Source: Bacteroidales bacterium (GTDB lineage Bacteria; Bacteroidota; Bacteroidia; Bacteroidales; UBA10428). Taken from it: a stretch of 64,000 bases of DNA. The stretch is taken from NCBI GenBank assembly GCA_016926235.1, contig JAFGOZ010000373.1, positions 1 through 64,000 on the forward strand, written 5' to 3'. Below are positions 1 through 7,500 of the stretch, in pieces. The notes beneath the pieces were generated by a model. That model was not told the DNA's origin. It ran no database searches and was given only the letters and a program-made list of their open reading frames with translations. Made by a program: the position numbers and the translations under genes. Within the stretch, counting starts at the first letter, position 1, and every line of letters begins with the position of its first letter.

Positions 1-271
1 AGGGCAAATATATAACCTGCGTCGTAAAGCAGGGACACTAGTTATCTCCGTTGATGTTTGATTCAACAAATCACGAGGACTTTGCGTGAAATTAATTACC
101 TTTTTGGAAAGCCCCTTGTTAGTTTTAGTTCCATAGGAACAACCTTTGCAGATACAAATATTCCAAGATCATCAGGGCACTTTGCCTAAATCATAATGAA
201 TAAAGTAACAGGGTATATAAAAGCTTTAATTTTAGTCGAGTAAGTAGTCATAAGAATAACTTAACTAAGAA
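1..271. other. Window edge, no confident gene
   Basis: No convincing gene is seen. On the plus strand the frame starting at base 2 is open from the window edge to a TGA at 59-61 (19 residues ending ISVDV). This could be the tail of a gene lying to the left, but it is too short to identify. The rest is AT-rich and closed by stops in all frames. A short CCTGC/GCAGG dyad lies near 17-35. Confidence 0.3.
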
Positions 272-514
272 TTATATTCCCCCCTCATGTAAATCCCATA
301 TAGGAAAGCACAACTCATAATCATTCCATATTATGTCCCCATATTCAATGGAATAGTTTTGGAACAATTGTTTATCGAGATATTTCTTTGTCATAGGATT
401 TTTTGCTGTATTTAAGAAAGGACAAAAATCAATCTTTCTCTCAACACCATCAGAGAAAACAAAATTAATTGTATAATCTCCTACGTATTCAGCTTTTTTA
501 ATAAATACTACCAT
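272..514 (-). CDS. DUF2442 family protein
   Basis: This 80-residue cytoplasmic protein matches the DUF2442 family: a beta-rich N-terminus with the 'FSDGVERKIDF' signature, then 'FCPFL', and 'WNDYELCFPIWDLHEGG' at the C-terminus, a pattern typical of the family. DUF2442 genes are very often paired with DUF4160 genes, as here, where the DUF4160 reading frame ends two bases upstream of this start; the two are probably co-transcribed. The pair is sometimes described as toxin-antitoxin-like, but no biochemical role is assigned. The length is normal for the family. The family call is secure; the function is unknown. Confidence 0.8.
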   Translation of the reverse strand: MVVFIKKAEYVGDYTINFVFSDGVERKIDFCPFLNTAKNPMTKKYLDKQLFQNYSIEYGDIIWNDYELCFPIWDLHEGGI

Positions 515-516
515 AT

Positions 517-819
517 CTATATTTTTTTTGTAATCATCTCAGGAATTATCTCAATATTATATACAAAAAAATCAATCCATTTTCTTACAATATCGTCACG
601 ATAGAGTTCAACAACTTTTTTAAATTTCTTCAAATTTTGAGAACCTAAAGGTTCTTTTCCTTTAACATCCATAATAATAATTTCCTTGAACTTACCATCT
701 TCAAAAACTATCTCAGCCTTGCTTTCTTTACCCTGGTATTTACCATGTATATGAATTGGCTCGTGTTCATTTGAATAAAACAAAAAAACAAGTCAAAAAT
801 ATTCGTACAATTTCGGCAT
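517..819 (-). pseudogene. DUF4160 family gene with in-frame TGA at codon 9
   Basis: The frame from 783 downward encodes the DUF4160 core 'FYSNEHEPIHIHGKY', which carries the conserved histidines. The same frame continues upstream to an ATG at 819 and reads MPKLYEYF, stop, LVFLFYSNE. This is the standard DUF4160 N-terminus with TGA (793-795) where family members usually have Gly, so one GGA-to-TGA change would explain it. Either the gene is inactivated, or translation begins at TTG 783, which would remove the first beta-strand. The downstream DUF2442 partner is intact. A -7 box (CAAAGATA on the plus strand, 836-843) lies just upstream, so the locus still looks transcribed. Confidence 0.65.
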
Positions 820-835
820 AATAAATACTTTTTAA

Positions 836-843
836 CAAAGATA
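836..843 (-). promoter_or_regulatory. -7 promoter box of the DUF4160/DUF2442 pair
   Basis: Read on the minus strand the bases are TATCTTTG, matching the Bacteroidota -7 consensus TAnnTTTG. The box lies 17 bases upstream of the ATG at 819. No good TTTG element is seen at the -33 position. Confidence 0.4.
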
Positions 844-1207
844 ATATTTTTGTCCTGGTTTATCAATCTGCATTAAGCCTGAACTATATATCAAATTTTT
901 CCATATTTATGAATAGTTTAGTTTGATAAGAATCACTAAAATCTCCAACCTTAAGGACGAACTTTTTCTTCCATATGAAAATATTTTTTCTTCCTTATAG
1001 AAATATTTCTCTATGCTTATTGAAAAAAATTTTCTTCCTTATGAAAATTCTCGTTCATCCTTATGAAAGGGCCATTGTGAAAAAAAATCGCGATTGTTAG
1101 ACAATAATTAACCTGTGATCGTGTTTTAATTTATGTTTTCATTAAGCCTGGAACAGGGTGAAATGAGCACAGAATTATTTTTATGTTAAACTTAAATTTT
1201 TACAACT
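844..1207. repeat. Intergenic region with about five degenerate 22-nt repeats
   Basis: There is no gene in this gap. From about 963 to 1070 a unit of about 22 nt recurs roughly five times, with starts near 963, 985, 1007, 1031 and 1053. Its core is TTTTCTTCCTTATGAAAAT, and the TTTC and GAAA ends can pair within each copy. The copies are imperfect. The array lies upstream of the HU-related gene at 1208 and its function is unknown. Confidence 0.45.
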
Positions 1208-1582
1208 ATGCTTAAGTACAAATTAGTTGAAAGGGGAAACCCGCTAAACACAAAAAGCCCAAAGAAATTTTATGCAACCAATGTAAAAACAGGATCAAAA
1301 AGCATTGCTGCAATCAGTAAAGACATTGCCGATATGTCCTCACTAAGCCGGGGAGATGTACAAAATGTTCTGACTAACCTGGTAGACCAGATACCCAAAT
1401 ATTTGCTCGACGGTCAAAGCGTGCAACTTGGTGAACTGGGCACCCTGCGTATCTCCTTTAGCAGTGAAGGCGTTGACAAAGAATCTGATTTCAATACGAA
1501 TAAGATAAAAAATATCAAAGTGATATTTACTGCCGGAAGATTGATCAAAGACGGTATTGAAAAAGCTAAATTTGAAAAGTAA
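1208..1582 (+). CDS. HU-related histone-like DNA-binding protein
   Basis: This 124-residue protein belongs to the HU-related (TIGR01201/HU_rel) group that is abundant in Bacteroidota. It starts with a short basic segment, then the helical part ('DIADMSSLSRGDVQNVLTN'), and then the HU beta-arm region ('LGELGTLRISFSSEGVDKE'). These proteins are longer than canonical HU and bind DNA as dimers in the nucleoid. A canonical HU is encoded separately at 18664-18948. A hairpin at 1593-1625 ends the transcript. The start follows an AT-rich leader with no Shine-Dalgarno sequence, as is normal in this phylum. The family call is secure; the specific target is unknown. Confidence 0.88.
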   Translation: MLKYKLVERGNPLNTKSPKKFYATNVKTGSKSIAAISKDIADMSSLSRGDVQNVLTNLVDQIPKYLLDGQSVQLGELGTLRISFSSEGVDKESDFNTNKIKNIKVIFTAGRLIKDGIEKAKFEK

Positions 1583-1592
1583 ACTATCATTG

Positions 1593-1625
1593 AGTCCTGC
1601 CGTGATTTTAAATCCTGGCAGGACT
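1593..1625 (+). terminator. Hairpin terminator after the HU-related gene
   Basis: A 9-bp perfect stem, AGTCCTGCC with GGCAGGACT, sits 11 bases after the stop codon. An inner GATTT/AAATC pairing can extend it. There is no long T-run, so the strength is uncertain. Confidence 0.6.
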
Positions 1626-1641
1626 TATTCAATATAAAGAA

Positions 1642-1673
1642 TTTGACAAATATTCCATTTAATTGTATATTTG
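1642..1673 (+). promoter_or_regulatory. Consensus Bacteroidota promoter for the MNT gene
   Basis: TTTG at 1642-1645 and TATATTTG at 1666-1673 are separated by 20 bases, an exact match to TTTG-N19-21-TAnnTTTG. The ATG of the nucleotidyltransferase follows 13 bases later, so the transcript has almost no leader. Confidence 0.75.
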
Positions 1674-1686
1674 AAAAAAACACCCG

Positions 1687-1992
1687 ATGCAACAAATTAT
1701 TGAAGAAAAAATAGAAGCATTGAAGGATCTGTGCAAAGCATACGATGTTAAGGAAATGTATGTTTTTGGTTCCGTATGTACAGATAAATTTAGCGATAAA
1801 AGCGATATTGATATTTTAATTTCGTTTAAAGAAATTTCAATAGAACAATATACTGACAACTACTTTCATTTACATTATAAGTTAGAAGAATTATTTCGAC
1901 GTAAAATTGACCTGTTAACTGAAAATTCACTTGCCAATCCTTATTTTATTGAAAGTATAGAGGAAACAAAATATTTACTTTATGCAGCGTGA
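1687..1992 (+). CDS. MNT-type minimal nucleotidyltransferase
   Basis: This 101-residue protein has the DNA polymerase beta-like nucleotidyltransferase fold. The signature GSVCTDKFSDKSDIDILI gives the GS motif and the metal-binding DxD (Asp-Ile-Asp), and 'KIDLLT' supplies the third acidic strand. Such stand-alone MntA-like domains are usually the antitoxin half of HEPN-MNT pairs, adenylylating the HEPN toxin. No HEPN (DUF86) gene is adjacent. The next gene, 36 bases downstream, encodes an unrelated 123-residue protein. It may be an orphan antitoxin, or may act on the unknown neighbour. The fold call is secure; the role is inferred. Confidence 0.85.
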   Translation: MQQIIEEKIEALKDLCKAYDVKEMYVFGSVCTDKFSDKSDIDILISFKEISIEQYTDNYFHLHYKLEELFRRKIDLLTENSLANPYFIESIEETKYLLYAA

Positions 1993-2028
1993 AATTTAAA
2001 AGTATTTGAGCATTATTTCAGCGACAAC

Positions 2029-2400
2029 ATGCTACTTTCATTTAATTCAAATTTTGGATTCACACCTGGTGGAAAATACAGATTTGAAGGTGATACTATA
2101 ATACAATTCGAACAATTCAATGATCCTGAAAATATTTTCGAGTTTGCCAGAGTACTCAAATTAGGCAGGAATAAATGTATGCTTTGTTTTTTTAATGGGG
2201 ATACTGTTACATACCATAGAATTAAGTATGATATAACAGTAAAAGGCAATTATAATAACAAGAGGATTAGTCTTGAATTATTAGATTATATGGATAAAAG
2301 TAAATCATTTCATAAGAATTTTGAGCTTGATCATGATTTCTTTTTTGATGCATTTATGCAAAGAAACCATGATGCTTTGACAAAGAAATATTCAGATTAA
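2029..2400 (+). CDS. Hypothetical 123-residue protein
   Basis: I do not recognise this family. The protein is soluble, with an N-terminal beta-rich half ('GGKYRFEGDTIIQFEQF', 'KCMLCFFNGDTVTYHRIKYD') and an acidic, aromatic C-terminal helix ('ELDHDFFFDAFMQRNHDAL'). No signal peptide or membrane segment is seen. It lies 36 bases downstream of the MNT nucleotidyltransferase in the same direction, probably on the same transcript from the promoter at 1642-1673. That makes it a candidate partner, but it does not look like a HEPN domain because the RxxxxH motif is absent. Confidence 0.6.
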   Translation: MLLSFNSNFGFTPGGKYRFEGDTIIQFEQFNDPENIFEFARVLKLGRNKCMLCFFNGDTVTYHRIKYDITVKGNYNNKRISLELLDYMDKSKSFHKNFELDHDFFFDAFMQRNHDALTKKYSD

Positions 2401-2414
2401 TATTTACATATCAA

Positions 2415-2543
2415 TTAAAATCCCACATTCAAAAATAAAGCCGGAGTAAAAGGTACTGCCTCTGCATGAATATTTATCGAGGAGGTCTGATCGGCGGGAA
2501 TACGTACAAAGTTGGAGTACTTTATGTTTTCCCAGATTAATAA
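2415..2543 (-). pseudogene. 3' remnant of an outer-membrane beta-barrel protein gene
   Basis: Reading the minus strand from 2543 to the stop at 2415 gives 42 residues with no start codon. The sequence runs through 'FVRIPADQTSSINIHAE' and 'AVPFTPALFLNVGF'. The alternating hydrophobic pattern and terminal Phe are those of the last strand (beta-signal) of outer-membrane barrel proteins. In the same frame a TAA lies immediately upstream (2544-2546), and nothing barrel-like continues beyond it, because the TerB-like gene begins its 3' end at 2574. This is best explained as the tail of a deleted gene. Confidence 0.55.
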
Positions 2544-2573
2544 TTAACTATCAGCCGGTCAGGGCTTTGCTTC

Positions 2574-2987
2574 TTATAACCGAGCCCTATTCTCCATCAA
2601 CTTCAATACATCCTGCGCCATATCATCCTCAATGGAAAAGGCTCCTTTTAAGTAGTCGAATACTTTTTTATCCTCGGTGGACAGATAACCATCCGTCACC
2701 ATAAGTTCAACACAATTCGAGAATGTGCCAAGGTAATTGTCCTCAGAAATATCAGGAATTACTGCCTCTGCTATTTTTAGTACATCGTTTCCAAGGTCAT
2801 TGTGTATTTTTTCATATTTAGGAAAAAAATCATTAAATGATTGGCCTGAAAACATTCTTATCTGGGTAAAAACATATCCAAAATCTTCCATTTCCTTGTC
2901 AGAAAACTTACCATCAGTGTTTAGCATTGCTACCAGAAGACAGAATACCGCTTCTTCTTCTGATAAATTATAATTATTGCTTCCCAT
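2574..2987 (-). CDS. TerB-like protein (copy 1)
   Basis: This 137-residue, all-helical, acidic protein has the TerB fold pattern: 'EEAVFCLLVAMLNTDGKFSDKEMEDFGYV' near the start and 'CVELMVTDGYLSTEDKKVFDYL' in the second half. The D-G-x-x-x-x-x-E pattern of paired metal-binding acidic residues appears twice. Proteins of this type are cytoplasmic and are linked to tellurite or stress responses and to phage or membrane-damage systems; the reaction is not known. Its paralogue lies immediately upstream at 3033-3455 (45-base gap) with the same domain and low identity, indicating an old tandem duplication. The two are probably one operon. Confidence 0.75.
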   Translation of the reverse strand: MGSNNYNLSEEEAVFCLLVAMLNTDGKFSDKEMEDFGYVFTQIRMFSGQSFNDFFPKYEKIHNDLGNDVLKIAEAVIPDISEDNYLGTFSNCVELMVTDGYLSTEDKKVFDYLKGAFSIEDDMAQDVLKLMENRARL

Positions 2988-3032
2988 AATTCAAATATTA
3001 ATTAAGGTAAATTAGTTAATGTGGAAATCATT

Positions 3033-3455
3033 TCACAAAATAAATCGTTTACTCATGATAGTAATAGCGTGCGCAGCCTGGGTATCTTCTAATCCAAGAC
3101 CAAGAACCAGGTAATTGACCATAGTTTGTTCACTATCCGAAAATTCACCATCTGAAAACATAGTTTGAAGACAATACGAAAAAACTGCAAGTCTTTTCTC
3201 TGCAGGTATTACAGACGCTGCCGTATCAATGATTTTCTTTAGATTTTCAGCATCTTTCCCAAGTAACTTATGAAAATTATCATAAGCCATATCCGGGTCT
3301 TTTTGTTGTATACTTTTAATCCGGTTTAACTGAAAGCCCAAATCTTTAAGTTCCTCCTGCGTAACCTTTCCATCAATTTCCATACAAGCAAAGAGAAGGT
3401 AGAGTATAGCTTCGTCTTCAGCGAATTGCATCTTAGGTTTATTAAATAATCCCAT
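3033..3455 (-). CDS. TerB-like protein (copy 2)
   Basis: This 140-residue paralogue of the downstream gene shows the same layout: 'EAILYLLFACMEIDGKVTQEELKDLG' at the N-terminus and 'YCLQTMFSDGEFSDSEQTMVNYL' in the second half. Both carry the Asp-Gly turn followed by a Glu typical of TerB domains. There is no signal peptide. It is the first gene of the minus-strand pair and is divergent from the zinc-ribbon gene at 3661, across 205 AT-rich bases that should hold both promoters. The family call is good; the biological role is not determined. Confidence 0.75.
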   Translation of the reverse strand: MGLFNKPKMQFAEDEAILYLLFACMEIDGKVTQEELKDLGFQLNRIKSIQQKDPDMAYDNFHKLLGKDAENLKKIIDTAASVIPAEKRLAVFSYCLQTMFSDGEFSDSEQTMVNYLVLGLGLEDTQAAHAITIMSKRFIL

Positions 3456-3660
3456 AATTATTTGTTTTTGAATTAATTATAAATGTAAACCATTTTGACT
3501 TAAAACGCAAATTTGAAGTGATATTTACGAGATAATTGATTAGTTAAAAATCAAATAATTGTGTAACTTAGTCATAGTTCATTAATTCACATAACAATAT
3601 CTTTAATATATTATCGATTGCTATAAAATACCTATACTAAACCTTTTATTTTAAAATATC

Positions 3661-4299
3661 ATGAGTGATAATTTTGTTTTTGCAGGTTTTGAATGCAAAA
3701 CCAACTGTCCCTCCTGCGGAAATACTGTAATTGTTAATGGCCCAGTAAAAAAAACACTCTGTAAATCATGTCAGTCGACGGTAAATTTGTCTGATAATTT
3801 TTGGTTTAATGTTTTTGATGATATTCCCAAATCCCTCCAAGAAATGGGACAAAATGAGGTAGCTCCAAAACAAGTTTGGACTGCATCATACCAGTTAATG
3901 ATGCGTTTTGGTAATTTACTTCCGGCGTGTCCTTCATGTAAAACCCCATATACAAAATACCCTGACCAATTAACTGAAACTACTACAAGTTTTGCATGTA
4001 CCGAATGCGGCACCCCAGGAACAATATCCCTCCCTTCAAATTGGCTAAAATCCGTAGCTCACGGGATCGTTGTTCTTGTAAATGCAGCCACTTCAGAGGT
4101 AGGCGAAGAGGAGGAATCTGCCATAAAACCGGTTATTTTTAGCTGTCCTGCCTGTAGTAGCGCACTAAAGGTTGACGGTACTCATCGCACTGTAGATTGC
4201 AACTATTGCAACTCCAGCGTCTATCTGCCCGATGATTTATGGCTGCGCATGCACCCGGTAAAAACGGTGAAGTTTTGGTATGCCGGGTTTAGTGTTTAA
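3661..4299 (+). CDS. Triple zinc-ribbon protein
   Basis: This 212-residue cytoplasmic protein contains three zinc ribbons: CPSC...CKSC (residues about 15-40), CPSC...CTEC (about 92-118) and CPAC...CNYC (about 162-182). The first and third ribbons are each followed by similar segments ('NLSDNFWFNVF', 'YLPDDLWLRMHPV'), so the ends of the protein are probably internal duplicates. The C-terminus 'VKTVKFWYAGF' resembles short tails seen after zinc ribbons in other Bacteroidota proteins. It is divergent from the TerB-like pair. No enzymatic domain is visible, so a binding or scaffold role is likelier than catalysis. The function is unknown. Confidence 0.6.
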   Translation: MSDNFVFAGFECKTNCPSCGNTVIVNGPVKKTLCKSCQSTVNLSDNFWFNVFDDIPKSLQEMGQNEVAPKQVWTASYQLMMRFGNLLPACPSCKTPYTKYPDQLTETTTSFACTECGTPGTISLPSNWLKSVAHGIVVLVNAATSEVGEEEESAIKPVIFSCPACSSALKVDGTHRTVDCNYCNSSVYLPDDLWLRMHPVKTVKFWYAGFSV

Positions 4300-4463
4300 T
4301 GATCATACCAATATTTTCCCATTCTTTTAATCTTTCTTTAAAAATAATTAAATATCAGTTTAGGGATATCGCTTACTATATTGTCTATATTATATAGGAA
4401 ACACTTCGCCTATTAATCTAGTCAAATAATTAATTATCAATAAAAATGGGTGACAGACGAGAT

Positions 4464-4494
4464 TTTGCATCAATAATATTTGTATGTACATTTG
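4464..4494 (+). promoter_or_regulatory. Consensus promoter of the delta-60 surface protein gene
   Basis: TTTG at 4464-4467 and TACATTTG at 4487-4494 are 19 bases apart, a full Bacteroidota promoter. The -7 box overlaps the longest possible open frame (start 4484), which shows that translation must begin further down, at ATG 4559. Confidence 0.75.
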
Positions 4495-4558
4495 CGAAAT
4501 TTTTGTTATGTCAACTTTACATAATGTGCAAATTGTTTTTTATTATAAAGAGAAAATT

Positions 4559-7500
4559 ATGAAAAATTGTAAGGATTTAAATCAGAGAAGTAGAAACACC
4601 TTATTGTTTAAATTATCCACATTGTTATTTCTACAAGTATTTAACATTTATTCTTTTGGGCAAAACAATGATGACAGTTTTAAGCCGGAATCGGATGGCC
4701 CCGTCTACTTTATAATTAATCAAAGTGATGGTAAAATTCTTATTGGGGGTGAATTTTTAAATGTTGGAGGATATACAAGAAACAGGATTGCACGATTATA
4801 CACAGATGGAACTGTTGATACCTCATTTAATTCAAATGCAAACGGAACTGTATATGCAATAGCTGTGCAGGAAGATGGAAAGATAATTATCGGTGGAGAT
4901 TTTACTTCAATCGAAGAAGAAACAAGAAACCGCATCGCCAGGTTAAATATTGACGGGAGCATTGATACTACATTTAATCCGGATATTGACAATTCCATAT
5001 CTTCAATAACACTACAGGAGGATAATAAAATCATTATAGCCGGCAACTTCACATCCGTTGCAGGGCAAATCAGGAACAGGATTGCGAGACTTAATACAGA
5101 CGGCACATTAGATTCCAGTTTTGACCCTGATGTAAATGGATATGTATTTGCTACAAAAGTACAAAAGAACGGTAAAATAATACTGGGTGGCAACTTCTCA
5201 ACTATCATGGGGCAATCGAGAAACTATATTGCACGGCTAAATGCCGATGGCACTCTTGATGATTCATTTAATCCATCAGCAAATGGCATTATCCGGTCAA
5301 TAGTAATTCAACCGGATGGGAAAATCCTTGCAGGAGGTCAGTTTACAAATATAGCCTCAACTTCAAGAAACAGGATCGCAAGATTAAATATTGATGGTTC
5401 AATAGATACGGACTTTGCACCTAATTCAAACGGATATATCTATTCAATTGCTCAACAAAACGATGGAAATATATTGCTGGGAGGCGGTTTTACGTCCATA
5501 AACGGAGAATCAAGGTCATTCATTGCCAGGCTTGAGATTAACGGTGATATTGATGAAACATTCCACCCTAATGCCAACTCATCGATATGGGCAGTTACTG
5601 TTCAAAGCGATGAGAAAATACTAGTGGGTGGAATCTATTCGATCATTGGATCAAAAGTACGCAACAATATTTCCCGCCTCTATGCTGACGGGACCGTAGA
5701 CGACAATTTCCTGGTTATGTATAATTCTGTGAGCACTATTATTGCAGTTGCAAAACAAGATGATGGCAAGATTATTATAGGTGGGACATTTACAATAATC
5801 GGAGGTAAAAACAGAAGCAATATTGCCCGTTTAAATCCAGATGGAACTGTTGATGACACATTTAATCCGGGGACAAATGGTGAGGTACGATCCATAACAA
5901 TTCAGTCAGATGGAAAAATACTGGTTGGAGGTAATTTCACAAGCCTTGGAGGGGAGACCAGAAATTATGTTGGCCGGTTAAATGCTGATGGCTCCCTTGA
6001 TAATACCTTTGCCCCAGATGTAAATGGAGTTGTATATGATATTGCAACCCAAAATGACGGTAAAGTACTTATTGGAGGCGCATTTACAAAAATTGACACA
6101 TATAATCCTCAGAGATTTGCAAGGCTCAAATACGATGGCTCTGTTGATACTACAGTAATGTTAAATGTGACAGGTAGTGTTTATAGCATATGTCTGCAAA
6201 ATAATGGAAAAATATTAATAGGCGGATCATTTATGCAAATTGGATTTGATTTAAGACATTTTATGGCACGCATCTTAATTGATGGTACACTTGATATGAA
6301 TTTCAATCCTGACTTCGACGCACCAATTTATGTAATAGCAATGCAGACAGACAGTACAATTTTAGCCGGAGGATCATTTACACATGTAGGTATTTATACA
6401 AGGAATCATATTGCAAGATTGGACACAAGTGGAAGTTTAAATACCGACTTTTTTGGAAATACTGATAATAACGTATATACAATAAGTGTTCTGGAGGATA
6501 AAAAAATTATGATAGGTGGAAATTTCGCAACAGTAAATTCATATGCCATCGACTATATTGCCCGGTTAAACGCCAATGGTGTAGCTGATGCAACCTTTAA
6601 TGTAAATATCAATAGTACTGTAAGAAAAGTAATTACACAAGAAGATGGAAAAATAATTATAGGAGGCTCATTTTCTTTTGCAGGGTCAATTGCTAATTGT
6701 TTTGCCAGGTTAAATGCTGATGGAACTGCGGACTTTGGACTAAGTAATGGAGCTAACACCTCTGTTTTTTCAATAGCAACCCAGCCTGACGGAAAACAAA
6801 TTCTGACCGGTATGTTTATCAATATAAACGGGTATAACAGATTCAGAATAGCCAGGTTAAATTTGGATGGAACTACTGACACAAGTTTTAATACAACTCC
6901 AAACAATTTAATCACTACAACAGCCATTCAAAATGACGGAAAGATTTTGGTAGGTGGAACTTTCACTACAATAAACGGAACAACAAGAAACCGGTTTGCA
7001 CGTTTGAATTCCGATGGATCTGTTGAATCCGGCTTCAATCCTAATCCGAATAATACAGTGAAGTGTATAACCATACAATCTGATGATAAAATACTCATAG
7101 GTGGCGCTTTTGGTAATATATGTGGCCAAAGCAGACCCAGGGTGGCACGACTCAATCCTGATGGCACAATTGATACTTCATTTTTCTGTATTCCTTCTGG
7201 AGAAGTATATTTGTTAGCAACTCAACCGGATGGTAAAATATTAATGTCTGGTGCTTTCTCACACGTTAATGGTCAATTACATAGTGGGATTGCCCGGTTA
7301 AACACTGATGGCACACTTGATACTACCTTTACGGCTTCTGTCGGGCTAATTTATAGCATTAGTATTCAACCGGACAATAAAATCATTATCGGAGGTAACT
7401 TTACTGCCGTCAATGGTATTTCCAGAAATAGAATTGCAAGGCTTAATTTTGATGGATCACTTGATACTACTTTTAATCCCAATGCCAACAATACCGTTTT

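Noticed and set aside
871..1150. Eleven-base direct repeats CATTAAGCCTG at 871-881 and 1140-1150 that might be target-site duplications
   Set aside because: They are AT-rich and there is no transposase or terminal inverted repeat between them, so chance is likely.
5680..7167. Several long minus-strand open frames within the surface protein gene
   Set aside because: They are shadows of the repetitive coding sequence in the opposite frame, and their periodic content mirrors the repeats.
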